Shown here piece by piece: positions 10,854 through 19,897 of a stretch of 64,000 nucleotides of DNA (within the stretch, counting starts at the first letter, position 1; every line of letters starts with the position of its first letter). The translations under genes and the position numbers were made by a program. The notes beneath the pieces are model-generated. The model did not search any database and had not been told where the DNA came from. It saw nothing but the letters and a program-made list of their open reading frames with translations. Location of the stretch: the NCBI RefSeq assembly GCF_003666685.1, contig NZ_RCIZ01000003.1, forward strand, positions 62,001 to 126,000, given 5' to 3'. Source of the stretch: Mesorhizobium sp. YM1C-6-2 (GTDB taxonomy: Bacteria > Pseudomonadota > Alphaproteobacteria > Rhizobiales > Rhizobiaceae).

Positions 10854-12292
10854 TTCGCGTCTTCCTTCCGCTTAATGTTGGCCTTGGACGGGGTGACGCC
10901 GGACGGCGCCAGCCCCGCCAGCCAGCGCGTGAACGGCCCCGGCTTCCTGTCCCGGTGCTCCAGCCAGTCGCGTCGGCGCACTGCGCCGCGCACCAGATGC
11001 GCGCCTACGAAGCGGAAGGGCTCGCGCGGGAAGCCGCGCGTCACCGGCCGCACCAGCACGCTCTCGCGCCAGTGGTCGTCGCGGCCGGTCAGCAGCGAGG
11101 TGACGATCTGCCCGCCCAGATAGGTCATGCCGATGCCGTTTCCGGAAAAGCCGTAGCCGAATGCGATGTTCGGGTTCGACGGCAGCACGCCGAAGAAGGG
11201 GAGGCCGCTGGCGGTCCTGTCGATCGGGCCGTTCCAGGAATTGGCGAGCGGGAAATCGGCGAGTGTGGGATGCCCCTCCCGCAGCGCCTCACGCATCGCT
11301 CTGACGCGCGGAGAAGGACGGTCGAACCGCGCATCTATGGTGCCGCCGAAGCCAACATGTCCGCCGGTGACGCCGACCAGCAGCCGGCCGTCACGAGTCA
11401 CGCGATAGCCGGAAACGAAGACGCGGGAATCGATTATCAGCGGACCGCGGCTGTAGCCGGCGGCCTGCAGGCGTTCGGGCATGGGCTCGGACACCGCATC
11501 GTCGCTCGATATGGTGAAGATACCTGGAGCCAGCTCCGGCACGGCGGCGGACCACGCATTCATCGCCAGCACCAGCCTGCCGCAGCGGAGATGGCCGCGT
11601 TCGCTTTCCACCACGATCGGGTCCCGCCGGCTGAAGCGGCGCATGCGCGTCTTCTCGTAGATGCGAACGCCCCTTCGAAGCGCCGCCCGGCGCAGGCCGC
11701 GTACGAGATGGCCCGGATGGATGGTCGCCGCCGACGCGTCGAAGACGCCGGCAAGATGGCTCCGCGTGCCGGTCATCTCGGCGATCTGCTCGCGGCTGAC
11801 CGGCTGCGCGGGCTGGCGCCCGTGCCGGGTGAGCTTGCCGAGGGCGCCGTCCCATGCGCCGAGCTGAGGCGCACAGGTTGCGCCCCAGATCCAGCCTACC
11901 CGATCGAACCAGCAGTCGATGCCGTTCTCGGCGCAGAAGGTCTCGATGCCGTCGATGGCTTCGCGTGATCGGTCAATCAGCGCAACCGCGGATTCCTCGT
12001 CACGCAGTGCCGCGATGGCGTTGAACTTGGTCCAGGCTGAGAGCAGCATGCCGGAGTTGCGGCCGCTCGGTCCGCCGCCGCAGATGTCGCGTTCGAGCAG
12101 AGCGACGTCGAGGGAAGGGTCGGCCTCCTTGAGCCGTATGGCGGTCCAGAGGCCAAGGAAGCCGCCGCCGACGATGACGACATCGGCGCGCGCATCGCCT
12201 TCGAGCGGCGGCTCCAGCCCATCGTCCTCGGCCAGAGCCTGCTGCAGCCAGTGGCTCCGCCAGCCGATGTCCGCTCGGTCGACCTTCGTCAT
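10850..12292 (-). CDS. FAD-dependent amine/amino-acid oxidoreductase (DAO family)
   Basis: This 480-aa protein has an N-terminal dinucleotide-binding motif VVIVGGGFLGLWTAIRL (about residues 35-51), the ERDICGGGPSGRNSGM block typical of DadA/PuuB-like DAO-family flavoproteins, and a C-terminal FGYGFSGNGIGM region. These enzymes oxidise a C-N bond of amino acids or polyamines to imines with FAD. I prefer ATG at 12292. A GTG at 12298 overlapping the upstream stop is the longer option. It lies between M20 amidohydrolase and cupin genes in one overlapping operon, so it probably acts on the amine released by the amidohydrolase. Confidence 0.85.
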   Translation of the reverse strand: MTKVDRADIGWRSHWLQQALAEDDGLEPPLEGDARADVVIVGGGFLGLWTAIRLKEADPSLDVALLERDICGGGPSGRNSGMLLSAWTKFNAIAALRDEESAVALIDRSREAIDGIETFCAENGIDCWFDRVGWIWGATCAPQLGAWDGALGKLTRHGRQPAQPVSREQIAEMTGTRSHLAGVFDASAATIHPGHLVRGLRRAALRRGVRIYEKTRMRRFSRRDPIVVESERGHLRCGRLVLAMNAWSAAVPELAPGIFTISSDDAVSEPMPERLQAAGYSRGPLIIDSRVFVSGYRVTRDGRLLVGVTGGHVGFGGTIDARFDRPSPRVRAMREALREGHPTLADFPLANSWNGPIDRTASGLPFFGVLPSNPNIAFGYGFSGNGIGMTYLGGQIVTSLLTGRDDHWRESVLVRPVTRGFPREPFRFVGAHLVRGAVRRRDWLEHRDRKPGPFTRWLAGLAPSGVTPSKANIKRKEDAK

Positions 12293-12294
12293 CG

Positions 12295-13467
12295 TCACGC
12301 CCCAGGCGCAAGGCGGCGCTCCACCAGGCGAACGAAGATGCCAGCGGCGATTGGCAATATGCGGTCGTTGAAATCGTAGTTGACGTCATGGGCGACGGCC
12401 TGATGCTCAGCGTCGCCCTGGCCGACCAGGAAATAGCAGCCGGGGCGGCTCTGCAGCATGAAGGAGAAATCCTCCGAGCCGAGTTCCGGCGGAGGATTGC
12501 GCCGGATCGCGTCCGTCCCGGCCACCTCGGCAGCCGCTTCTCGGACAAAACCGGCATGCATGGCGCTGTTCACTGTGGGAGCGAACAGCGTCTCGTGGGC
12601 GATCCGTGCCGTAGCCCCATGCGCTGCGGCCTCACTGTCCGCGATCCGCCTGATGGCCTGTTCGAGCTTGAGTCGCACATCCTCGTCGAAGCAGCGGACC
12701 GTGCCGATGAGCGTCGCCTGATCTGGGATCGTGTTGAAGGCGTCGCCGGCATGGAGGCTGCCGACCGTGACCACGGCCGGCGAGCTCGCGTCGGTCAGTC
12801 GTCCAGGCAACCCCTCGATGGCGAGAAGGATGCGGGCGGCGATCGGAAGCGGGTCAATCGCCAGATGCGGCGTTGCCGCATGTCCTCCGCGGCCCCGGAT
12901 CGTGATGGTGAAGCGGTCGGCGGCGGCCGCCACGACGGTGTCGTAAACGACCACCTGTCCGAACGGACGCTCCGAATTGTGATAGGCGTAGATCTCGTCG
13001 CAGGGAAAGCTGTCGAACAGCCCGTCCGCAAGCATGGCGAGCGCGCCGCCCTGGCCCTCCTCGGCCGGCTGGAAAATGAAATGCACGGTTCCGGCGAAAT
13101 TCCGCGTGCTGGACAATGCGGCGGCGGCGCCGAGCAGCGTCGCCATGTGTCCGTCATGCCCGCACGCATGCATGCGGCCCGGCACGCGCGATGCATAAGG
13201 CAGGGCGCGTGCTTCCGTCATGGGCAGTGCATCCATGTCGGCGCGCAACCCCAGACTGGGGCCTTTGCCATGCTTTCCCTTCAGCGTGCCGACCAGACCG
13301 GTACGCCCGATGCCCTCGACGACGTCGATGCCCTTTTCACGCAGAACGTCGGCCACGAACCTGGCCGTGTCGACTTCCTCGAAGCCCAGTTCGGGCCGCG
13401 CATGCAGGTGCCGGCGCCACCTGACCATCTCGTCCTTCAACCGGTCGACCTCGGCGGGGATGTTCAT
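12295..13467 (-). CDS. M20 family amidohydrolase (hippurate hydrolase type)
   Basis: The 390-aa protein is an M20D metallo-amidohydrolase of the HipO/IAA-amino-acid hydrolase group, which cleaves N-acyl bonds. It shows RRHLHARPELGFEE near the N-terminus, LRADMDALPM at about residue 74, CGHDGHMATLLG at about 102-113, FQPAEEGQGGA at about 134-144, and a terminal GSEDFSFM. Cys, His and Glu ligands of the dinuclear metal site are all present. There is no signal peptide, so it acts in the cytosol after uptake. Its start overlaps the permease stop by 4 bp. The context implies that the imported substrate carries an amide bond. Confidence 0.9.
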   Translation of the reverse strand: MNIPAEVDRLKDEMVRWRRHLHARPELGFEEVDTARFVADVLREKGIDVVEGIGRTGLVGTLKGKHGKGPSLGLRADMDALPMTEARALPYASRVPGRMHACGHDGHMATLLGAAAALSSTRNFAGTVHFIFQPAEEGQGGALAMLADGLFDSFPCDEIYAYHNSERPFGQVVVYDTVVAAAADRFTITIRGRGGHAATPHLAIDPLPIAARILLAIEGLPGRLTDASSPAVVTVGSLHAGDAFNTIPDQATLIGTVRCFDEDVRLKLEQAIRRIADSEAAAHGATARIAHETLFAPTVNSAMHAGFVREAAAEVAGTDAIRRNPPPELGSEDFSFMLQSRPGCYFLVGQGDAEHQAVAHDVNYDFNDRILPIAAGIFVRLVERRLAPGA

Positions 13468-14273
13468 GCGGACGCTCGTGAGCGGAGGCGGACGGCGCGC
13501 GACTGGAGCCAGCCGATGATGCCGAGCAACACCGCCGAAAAGGCGATGAGCAATACGGCAACCGCGGCGATCGCCGGGCTCACGGATTCGCGTACGCCGG
13601 AAAAGATCATCCTCGGCAGCGTGCGTTGCTCGCCGGTCGTCAGGAAGCTCGCCACCACCACTTCGTCGAAGGAGATGATGAAGGCGATGATCGCCCCGCT
13701 GACCACTCCCGGCGCGATGAGCGGGAGGATCACCCGGAAGAAGGTCCGGACGGTACCGGCGCCGAGAGAGGCTGCAGCCCGCACGAGAGTGCGGTCGAAA
13801 CCGGAAAGACTGGCGACGACGGTGGTCAGCATGATCGGCACCGCGAGCGCTGTATGGCTGAGGATGAGCGCCCAGCGGCTACCGGTCAGGCCGGCCGCGG
13901 CGAAGAAGGAAAAGGAGGCGACGCCGACGATCACGATCGGCGCCACCAGGGGCGCGGCGACCAGCGCATAGACGATACGCTTGCCAGGAAAATTGCCCCA
14001 GGCCAGCCCGATCGCGGCGGGAATGCCGAGCAGGCAGGACAGCAGCGTGGAAGCCGACGCGACGATGACTGAGTTCACGAAGGATGTCAGCCATCGCGGA
14101 TCGTCGACGAGTTCCTGGTACCAGCGGAGCGAGAAGCCGGGAGTCGGAAAGCTGAGCGACGTGCCGCTGGTGAAGGACATCGGCACGATGATCAGCAACG
14201 GCACCAGGATGAAGGCGAGCACCGTTGCGGCATAGGCGTACATGGCGAGACGGCGGATGGATGCGGCGCTCAT
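13464..14273 (-). CDS. ABC transporter permease, PotC-like
   Basis: This 269-aa inner-membrane protein has six hydrophobic segments and the BPD_transp_1 signature AAASLGAGTVRTFFRVILPLI (EAA loop, about residues 159-179). It resembles PotC/YdcV-type permeases for polyamines and related cations. The true start is ATG 14273 (MSAASIRRLAMYAYAATV), which overlaps the preceding permease stop. It is one half of the channel formed with the gene upstream. The binding protein is next upstream again and the ATPase is in the divergent arm. Confidence 0.9.
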   Translation of the reverse strand: MSAASIRRLAMYAYAATVLAFILVPLLIIVPMSFTSGTSLSFPTPGFSLRWYQELVDDPRWLTSFVNSVIVASASTLLSCLLGIPAAIGLAWGNFPGKRIVYALVAAPLVAPIVIVGVASFSFFAAAGLTGSRWALILSHTALAVPIMLTTVVASLSGFDRTLVRAAASLGAGTVRTFFRVILPLIAPGVVSGAIIAFIISFDEVVVASFLTTGEQRTLPRMIFSGVRESVSPAIAAVAVLLIAFSAVLLGIIGWLQSRAVRLRSRASA

Positions 14274-15496
14274 GGCGCACCCGCCGGCCGGCGCGTCAGC
14301 ACCCTCGCGGTCCAGAGCAGGAAGGCACTGGCGAGAAGAACGAGCAGCAGCTGCACGGAGAGAGCGGCTGCAAGGCCCCAGTTCAACGTCGTGTTCGTGT
14401 AGAAGGCGATATAGGAGGAGATCATCTGATCGCCCGGCCCCCCCACCAGGATCGGCGTGATGTAGTAGCCGAGCGCGAAGACGAAGACGATCGCCGAGCC
14501 GGCGAGGAGGCCGGGCATGATCAGCGGAAGCTGCACGCGGCGCCACGCCGTCGCCCATGGAGCGCCCAGCGAGAGCGCGGCTTTCATGTAGCTTGCCGGC
14601 ACGCGTCGCATGACCGAGACAAGCGACAGCACCATGAGCGGCAGCAGCACCTGGATCATTGCGATATAGAGCGAGAAGCGGGTGTAGATCAGCGTGAGCG
14701 GCGTATCCACCAGCCCGCTGAACACGAGGGCCGCGTTCACGGGACCGTTCTTTTGCAGAACGATGATCCAGATCACCGTTCGCACCAGAAGCGACGTCCA
14801 GAGCGGAAAAAGCACGAGCGCGAACATTATCCGCGACCAAGCCGGTGGAGCGCTGACGATCGCCTGGGCGACCGGAATGGCGAGGACGGCGCAGACCACG
14901 GTTACGACGAGGCTGATCCAGATGGTCCGCAGGAGCGCATCGACGAACACGGCGCGGTCTGCGGGCACCCGCTCGATGCCGCCGTCGGCCGAGCGCTGGA
15001 GGTCGAGGCTGCCGAGCAGGTAGTAGGCGGTCAGCGTGCCGCGGGCCCGGATGATCTCCGTCCACAGCGCGGGGTCAGCCCAGCCGGGATAGGTCGCAAG
15101 CAGCGCATCGCCGACAGGCCGGGCGTCGAACTTGCCCTCGGCGGCGTCCTTGGCGGTCTTGATCACCAGGAAGCGTGTGCCGACCTGCCGCTGGTTGATA
15201 AGCTGCGCAAGCACACCGTCACGGCCCTTGTTCCTCGCCTCGGCGAGATCCTGGACCAGCGCGTCGAGCAGCGGCTCGGGCGGCGACCCTGTGGCAGGCT
15301 GCCAGTCCCCGATCGCCGCAAATGTCCGGGACAGGTTGGAGGAGATGTCGGAGTTGTCGACAGACAGGGCAAGGAAGCGGGCAACCGGCCAGAGAAAGAC
15401 CACGACTATGAACAGGACGAGCGGCGCGACCATGGCGGCCGTCAGCATGTTCTGCCGACGGCCGCGCTGACCGGTCCTGGTGGCGCCGCCCGACAT
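14270..15496 (-). CDS. ABC transporter permease, PotB-like, with large periplasmic loop
   Basis: The 408-aa protein begins at ATG 15496 (MSGGATRTGQRGRRQNM). The first membrane segment (about residues 20-40) is followed by about 150 residues of hydrophilic sequence, predicted periplasmic. The remaining helices carry the EAA loop KAALSLGAPWATAWRRVQLP at about 300-320. Ordinary PotB is about 285 aa, and the inserted loop accounts for the difference. It pairs with the PotC-like permease. It follows the solute-binding protein gene by 8 bp and overlaps the next permease by 4 bp. Confidence 0.9.
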   Translation of the reverse strand: MSGGATRTGQRGRRQNMLTAAMVAPLVLFIVVVFLWPVARFLALSVDNSDISSNLSRTFAAIGDWQPATGSPPEPLLDALVQDLAEARNKGRDGVLAQLINQRQVGTRFLVIKTAKDAAEGKFDARPVGDALLATYPGWADPALWTEIIRARGTLTAYYLLGSLDLQRSADGGIERVPADRAVFVDALLRTIWISLVVTVVCAVLAIPVAQAIVSAPPAWSRIMFALVLFPLWTSLLVRTVIWIIVLQKNGPVNAALVFSGLVDTPLTLIYTRFSLYIAMIQVLLPLMVLSLVSVMRRVPASYMKAALSLGAPWATAWRRVQLPLIMPGLLAGSAIVFVFALGYYITPILVGGPGDQMISSYIAFYTNTTLNWGLAAALSVQLLLVLLASAFLLWTARVLTRRPAGAP

Positions 15497-15504
15497 GGCG
15501 TGAC

Positions 15505-16554
15505 TTACTGCGCCAGCCAGGCCTGGAAACGGGCTTCCAGCGATTCCTTGTTCTCGACCCAGAAGTTGGTGTCGTAAGTGGCGCCGAACTTCGCATGCTG
15601 GGGAGCGGTGGGCAGGTTCTTCTGCCATTCCTCGGGCACGTAGTCGGCAGCCTCGATGCGGCCGGTGCCGTAGGCATAGAGCTTCGAGAATCCGGCCTGG
15701 TTTTCCGGTATCGAGAACCACTTCAGCAATTCGAGCGCCGCCTTCTCGTTGGGCGAGCCCTTCACCACCGACCACATGTCGGTCCCGTAGAAGAAGCCAG
15801 CGTCCCATACGATCTTGTAGTTCTTCTTTTCGTTGACGATGTCGTTGGTGACGCGGGCATTGTACTGGTCCGTCATCACGACCTCGCCGCTGGCGAGGTT
15901 CTGCATGGCCTGGGTCGAGGTGCTCCACCAGACGACATGCGGCTTGATCTTGTCGAGCATGGCGAAGGCGCGATCGATGCCGCCGGGCTTGCGCAATTCG
16001 TCATAGACGTCGGCAGGCGCCACGCCGTCCGCCATCATCGCGTTCTCGAGAGTATACTGCGCCTGGGCCAGCATGCCGCGCTTGCCCGGGAATTTCTCGG
16101 CATCCCAATAATCCGCCCAGCTTTTCGGGCCGTCGCCCTGAATGGCGTCAGCATTGTAGGCCAGCACGGTCGCCCACGTGTCGGAAGCTACGCCGCATTC
16201 ATGAATGGTGCCCGGCAGGTATTTCGACGGATCGCCGGTGATCTCCGGCGTCAGGGATACGAACAAGCCCTCGGCGCATCCGACCTCGACCGAGGGCGCC
16301 TCGGGCGAAACCATGTCCCATGTGATGCTGCCCGACTGGATCTGGGCGCGCACCTTGGCGAGCTCGCCGCCCCACTCCTCCATGACGATCTTGGCGCCGG
16401 TCTGCTCGCTGTATTTGTCCCAGACACCTTCCTTGTATGCCTTGTCCCAGTTCCCGCCCCAGCCAACCACGTTGATCGTATCCGCGGCCTGGGCCGTGGC
16501 GAGCGATGCGGCAAGCATGGCGGCGACGGAAAGAGAATGCGAGAATTTCAACAT
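15505..16554 (-). CDS. ABC transporter periplasmic substrate-binding protein, PotD-like
   Basis: The start is set by an AAGGGGAA site just before ATG 16554. The longer frame from 16584 has no such site. The 349-aa product has a Sec signal (MLKFSHSLSVAAMLAASLAT, cleavage after AQA) and the SBP_bac family profile of spermidine/putrescine-type binding proteins: TINVVGWGGNWDKAYKEG near the start and an aromatic-rich core (VVWWSTSTQAMQNLASGE). It is the first gene of the minus arm, and its distal position from the palindromic operators is only about 20 bp. The ligand is unknown, and an amine or N-acyl amine is likely from context. Confidence 0.92.
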   Translation of the reverse strand: MLKFSHSLSVAAMLAASLATAQAADTINVVGWGGNWDKAYKEGVWDKYSEQTGAKIVMEEWGGELAKVRAQIQSGSITWDMVSPEAPSVEVGCAEGLFVSLTPEITGDPSKYLPGTIHECGVASDTWATVLAYNADAIQGDGPKSWADYWDAEKFPGKRGMLAQAQYTLENAMMADGVAPADVYDELRKPGGIDRAFAMLDKIKPHVVWWSTSTQAMQNLASGEVVMTDQYNARVTNDIVNEKKNYKIVWDAGFFYGTDMWSVVKGSPNEKAALELLKWFSIPENQAGFSKLYAYGTGRIEAADYVPEEWQKNLPTAPQHAKFGATYDTNFWVENKESLEARFQAWLAQ

Positions 16555-16573
16555 GACGTTCCCCTTTTTGCTG

Positions 16574-16587
16574 AATTTGATCAAATT
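16574..16587. promoter_or_regulatory. Palindromic operator candidate 1 (AATTTGATCAAATT)
   Basis: A perfect 14-bp palindrome lies 20 bp before the start of the solute-binding protein gene, in the 126-bp gap between the two divergent arms. Its core TTTGATCAA recurs at the other end of the gap. The likely ligand is the GntR protein encoded at 18015-18752. This is inferred from position. Confidence 0.6.
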
Positions 16588-16672
16588 TCATACTGGATAT
16601 GGATTGAAATGCAAGCGGAAATCATGAAGTATGCGGAAAACAGACGACGAAACGCCGAAGCAATCATCAGGA

Positions 16673-16681
16673 TTTGATCAA
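16673..16681. promoter_or_regulatory. Palindromic operator candidate 2 (TTTGATCAA)
   Basis: The second copy of the core palindrome overlaps the space between the ribosome-binding site (AGGA at 16669-16672) and the ATG of the aminotransferase gene. Its centre is 97 bp from that of the first copy, close to a whole number of helical turns, so looping or joint control of both arms is possible. Confidence 0.5.
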
Positions 16682-18018
16682 TGTTAAACGCTTCCTCCCA
16701 GCGACTCGGCAATGCCAGTCTCGAAGCCGTCCTGGCCGATGCCCGTCAGCGTTTCACGTCGGCAAACCCGAAGAGCCTCGAGCGCCACAGGTTGGCGGCG
16801 GATTCGCTGCCGGGCGGCAACACGCGCGCCGTCTTGTGGTATCGGCCGTTCCCGCTGACGCTGGTGTCGGGCGACGGCTGCCGCGTGACAGACCTCGACG
16901 GCCACAGCTATGTCGACCTCGTGTCGGAATACAGCGCCGGCCTCTACGGCCATTCCGACCGGACGATAGCGGCGGCGCTGAAGGAGGTCATCGACCAGGG
17001 GCTTCTGCTTGGCGCGCCCAACCGCTACGAGGCGCGTTACGCCGCCGAGATCGTGCAGCGCTTCCCGGCCATCGAGCGCGTGCGTTTCTGCAACTCGGGC
17101 ACGGAAGCAAACATAATGGCGCTTTCGGCGGCGCGCGCCATCAGCGGCCGCTCCAAGATCATGGCTTTCCGCGAAGGCTATCACGGCGGCGTGCTGACCT
17201 TCGCGCATGGCGGGTCGCCGCTCAACCTGCCCTTCCCCTTCGTCTTCTCCGACTACAACGACACGGAAGGCACCGTGCGCCTCATCGAGGAGCTTGCGGG
17301 CGATCTCGCTGCGGTGATCATCGAGCCAATGATGGGCGGCGGCGGATGCATCCCAGCGGACCGTTCCTTCCTCGCCGCGCTTCGCGAGGCCACGGCGAAG
17401 GCGGGCGCCTTCCTCATCTTCGACGAGGTGATGACGTCGCGTCTCGCCTATCGGGGGCTGCACGGCGTGCACGGCATCAATCCCGATTTCGTGACGCTCG
17501 GAAAATATCTCGGCGGCGGCGCCAGCTTCGGAGCCTTCGGCGGCAGGGCCGACCTCATCGACCGTTTCGACCCGGCTTCTCCCGGCGCCTTCTCGCATGG
17601 CGGCACGTTCAACAACAACATCCTCAGCATGGCTGGCGGCTTCACCGGCCTCACGCAGGTACTGACCGAAGAAGCGAGCACCAGCTTCAACGCGCGCGGT
17701 GACCGCATGCGCGGGCGGATGAACGACGCACTCGAGAAGCACGGCGTCGAAGGCGTCGTGCTCGGCCGGGGTTCGCTGATGAACCTGCATTTCGTCGCCG
17801 GCCCGGTGAACACGCCGGCACCGCTCGACGACAGTGACCCGAATCTGCTGGCGCTATGGCATGTCGAGATGATGCTCCGCGGTTTCCACGTCACGCCGCG
17901 CGGGATGATGGCTCTGTCCCTGCCTTACGGGGATGCCGAGCTCGATGCCTTCATGGACGCCTTCGAGGATTTCCTCGTGACGCACAAATCGATCCTCCCC
18001 GGCAGGACCGCTCTATGA
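16681..18018 (+). CDS. Class III PLP aminotransferase (beta-amino-acid / GSAM-like)
   Basis: This 445-aa fold-type I PLP enzyme resembles glutamate-1-semialdehyde aminomutase and the beta-amino-acid transaminases known from Mesorhizobium and Variovorax. It shows SLPGGNTRAVLWYRPFPL, RFCNSGTEANIMALSAAR (cofactor phosphate region, about 138-155), EGYHGG at about 164-169, IFDEVMTSR (Asp binding the pyridine nitrogen, about 248) and the Lys of TLGKYLGGG (Schiff base, about 275). A housekeeping hemL function is unlikely because of the accessory context. It is first gene of the plus arm and its stop overlaps the GntR start. Transamination of a beta-amino acid would supply the BKACE enzyme downstream. 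Confidence 0.88.
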   Translation: MLNASSQRLGNASLEAVLADARQRFTSANPKSLERHRLAADSLPGGNTRAVLWYRPFPLTLVSGDGCRVTDLDGHSYVDLVSEYSAGLYGHSDRTIAAALKEVIDQGLLLGAPNRYEARYAAEIVQRFPAIERVRFCNSGTEANIMALSAARAISGRSKIMAFREGYHGGVLTFAHGGSPLNLPFPFVFSDYNDTEGTVRLIEELAGDLAAVIIEPMMGGGGCIPADRSFLAALREATAKAGAFLIFDEVMTSRLAYRGLHGVHGINPDFVTLGKYLGGGASFGAFGGRADLIDRFDPASPGAFSHGGTFNNNILSMAGGFTGLTQVLTEEASTSFNARGDRMRGRMNDALEKHGVEGVVLGRGSLMNLHFVAGPVNTPAPLDDSDPNLLALWHVEMMLRGFHVTPRGMMALSLPYGDAELDAFMDAFEDFLVTHKSILPGRTAL

Positions 18019-18752
18019 CGGCCAGGAAGATCCCGCCTTCCGGCTCGATGCAGGCGACAGCGCATGAGCGTGTCTATGCGGAATTGAGGCAGGGGCTGAT
18101 GAATGGCGATTTCATCCCCGGCCAGAGGCTCGTCGTTCGCAAGATCGCGGAGCGTTTCGAGACCAGCGCCATGCCGGTGCGCGAGGCGTTGCGTCGGCTG
18201 GTGAGCGAGGAGGCGCTCTTCGATCATTCGAACCGGGGTGTCATCGTTCCCGAGGCGTCGGTGGACGTCATCTCCGACATCGTGCGCGTGCGCTGCCTCA
18301 TCGAGGGCTCGGCGACGGAGTGGGCCGCCGCGACGATCACCTTGCCGGAGCTGGAGGCGATCGACGAGCTCAACGAGCGCATGAAGGCCTGCACCACGGT
18401 CGACGGCTCGGAAAAATATCTCGCCTTCAACCGGCAGTTCCATTTTCAGATCTACCGGGCCGCGCGCTCCGTCGCCACCCAGCAGATCATCGAGCGGCTC
18501 TGGCTGCGTGCGGGCCCTTGGCTCAATATCATGCGCGGCGAGGCCACGCTCGGCCTCGGGCTGGACTATCACGCCGAGATACTTGCAGCGCTTCGCGCCG
18601 GCGACGGAGTAAAGGCGCGCCGCGCGCTGGTGGCGGACATCAGCGACGCCGCCGACATGATGCTGCGCGCCGCAAGCGCACCGCCGCCTGCAACCGGGCG
18701 GACATCAGCCCGGCGCCGCGCCGCGATGCCTGTCACGCAGGCCTCTCGATGA
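18015..18752 (+). CDS. GntR family (FCD subgroup) transcriptional regulator
   Basis: The 245-aa protein has an N-terminal winged helix (AHERVYAELRQGLMNGDF to VVRKIAERFETSAMPVREAL, about residues 15-60). An all-helical FCD ligand domain follows, with RCLIEGSATEWAAATI and FNRQFHFQIYRAA and a later His in DYHAEILAALRAGDG. FCD proteins bind carboxylate effectors, often through a metal. The start codon ATG 18015 overlaps the aminotransferase stop. It lies inside the operon it probably controls, most likely as a repressor at the TTGATCAA palindromes around 16574-16681. Confidence 0.9.
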   Translation: MTARKIPPSGSMQATAHERVYAELRQGLMNGDFIPGQRLVVRKIAERFETSAMPVREALRRLVSEEALFDHSNRGVIVPEASVDVISDIVRVRCLIEGSATEWAAATITLPELEAIDELNERMKACTTVDGSEKYLAFNRQFHFQIYRAARSVATQQIIERLWLRAGPWLNIMRGEATLGLGLDYHAEILAALRAGDGVKARRALVADISDAADMMLRAASAPPPATGRTSARRRAAMPVTQASR

Positions 18753-19855
18753 CAAGCGGCGAGGCCGGATCGGCCGTTCATGTGCGCTTCGCCGGCGTGT
18801 CGAAGCATTACGGCACGGCGGTGCAGGCGGTCAGGGATCTGAACCTCGACGTCATGCGCGGCGAGTTCCTGACGCTGCTTGGCCCGTCGGGGTCCGGCAA
18901 GACGACCTCGCTGATGATGCTCGCCGGCTTCGAAGAGCCGACCGAAGGCGAGATACTCGTCGACGGCCGGCGTATCGACAACGTACCGCCCAACAGCCGC
19001 GGCATCGGCATGGTCTTCCAGAACTATGCGCTTTTCCCGCACATGACCGTGGCTGAGAATCTCGCCTTTCCGCTGCAGGTCAGGCGTATCGGCAAGGCCG
19101 AGATCGAGACGCGCGTCGCGGCCGTGCTCGACATGGTGCGGCTTCCGAGTCTTGGAGGGCGACGTCCCGACCAGCTCTCGGGCGGCCAGCAGCAGCGCAT
19201 CGCGGTTGCGCGCGCACTGATCTTCCGGCCGACCCTGGTGCTGATGGACGAGCCGCTCGGAGCGCTCGACAAGCAACTGCGCGAGCAGATGCAATACGAG
19301 ATCAAGGAGATACATGCCCGCCTCGGCGTGACCTTCGTCTATGTGACGCACGACCAGACGGAAGCGCTCACCATGTCGGACCGCATCGCCGTCTTCGATT
19401 CCGGCACGGTCCAGCAGCTTTCCGATCCTGCTACGCTCTACGAGCGGCCGCAGACACGTTTCGTCGCTGGCTTCATCGGCGAGAACAACCGTCTCGAAGG
19501 CGTCGTCGAGGCGATCGACGGACCGCATGTCAACATACGCCTCGGTTCGGGGACTGCCATCCTCGCGCTGGCGGTCGGCGCCGGCGTGGCGCGGCAGGGG
19601 GCCCCCGTTATCCTGTCGCTCAGACCTGAGCGCCTGGCGCTGCTGAGCGGCGACGAGCAAGCGCACAACGTCCTCGACGCCGCGATCCGGCAGATCGTCT
19701 ATGTCGGCGACCATATCCGCGTGGTTTGCGCGGTGGATGGCGTCGGCACGCTCATCGCGAAGATTCCGAACCGTTCCGGCCTCCAAGGCCTTTCGGTCGG
19801 GGCTGCCGCCCGACTGGGCTGGCGAACCGAAGACTGTCTGGCGCTCGATCCTTGA
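18749..19855 (+). CDS. ABC transporter ATP-binding protein, PotA-like
   Basis: This 368-aa ATPase has Walker [10 protein letters not shown] (about residues 46-54), the Q loop [13 protein letters not shown], signature LSGGQQQR, Walker B LVLMDEP, and the switch His in [11 protein letters not shown]-terminal TOBE/MOP domain follows ([10 protein letters not shown]). PotA-type ATPases energise spermidine/putrescine or similar importers. The ATG at 18749 overlaps the GntR stop by 4 bp. The partner permeases and binding protein are in the divergent arm, so the transporter genes are split across both transcripts. Confidence 0.93.
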   Translation: MTSGEAGSAVHVRFAGVSKHYGTAVQAVRDLNLDVMRGEFLTLLGPSGSGKTTSLMMLAGFEEPTEGEILVDGRRIDNVPPNSRGIGMVFQNYALFPHMTVAENLAFPLQVRRIGKAEIETRVAAVLDMVRLPSLGGRRPDQLSGGQQQRIAVARALIFRPTLVLMDEPLGALDKQLREQMQYEIKEIHARLGVTFVYVTHDQTEALTMSDRIAVFDSGTVQQLSDPATLYERPQTRFVAGFIGENNRLEGVVEAIDGPHVNIRLGSGTAILALAVGAGVARQGAPVILSLRPERLALLSGDEQAHNVLDAAIRQIVYVGDHIRVVCAVDGVGTLIAKIPNRSGLQGLSVGAAARLGWRTEDCLALDP

Positions 19856-19897
19856 TCGGGCAAGTTGCATTGCATCCTGGGAAGAAAGAAAAGCGCA

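Noticed and set aside
12388-13971. Very long plus-strand frame opposite the M20 and permease genes
   Set aside because: It is the antisense shadow of two clear genes with no recognisable domains. The same applies to other long frames opposite GC-rich genes such as 18569-20695 and 53915-56125.
16681-18018. Class III aminotransferase as housekeeping hemL
   Set aside because: Its accessory operon with GntR and BKACE genes, and its beta-amino-acid transaminase-like start region, argue against glutamate-1-semialdehyde aminomutase; most alphaproteobacteria also make ALA by another route.
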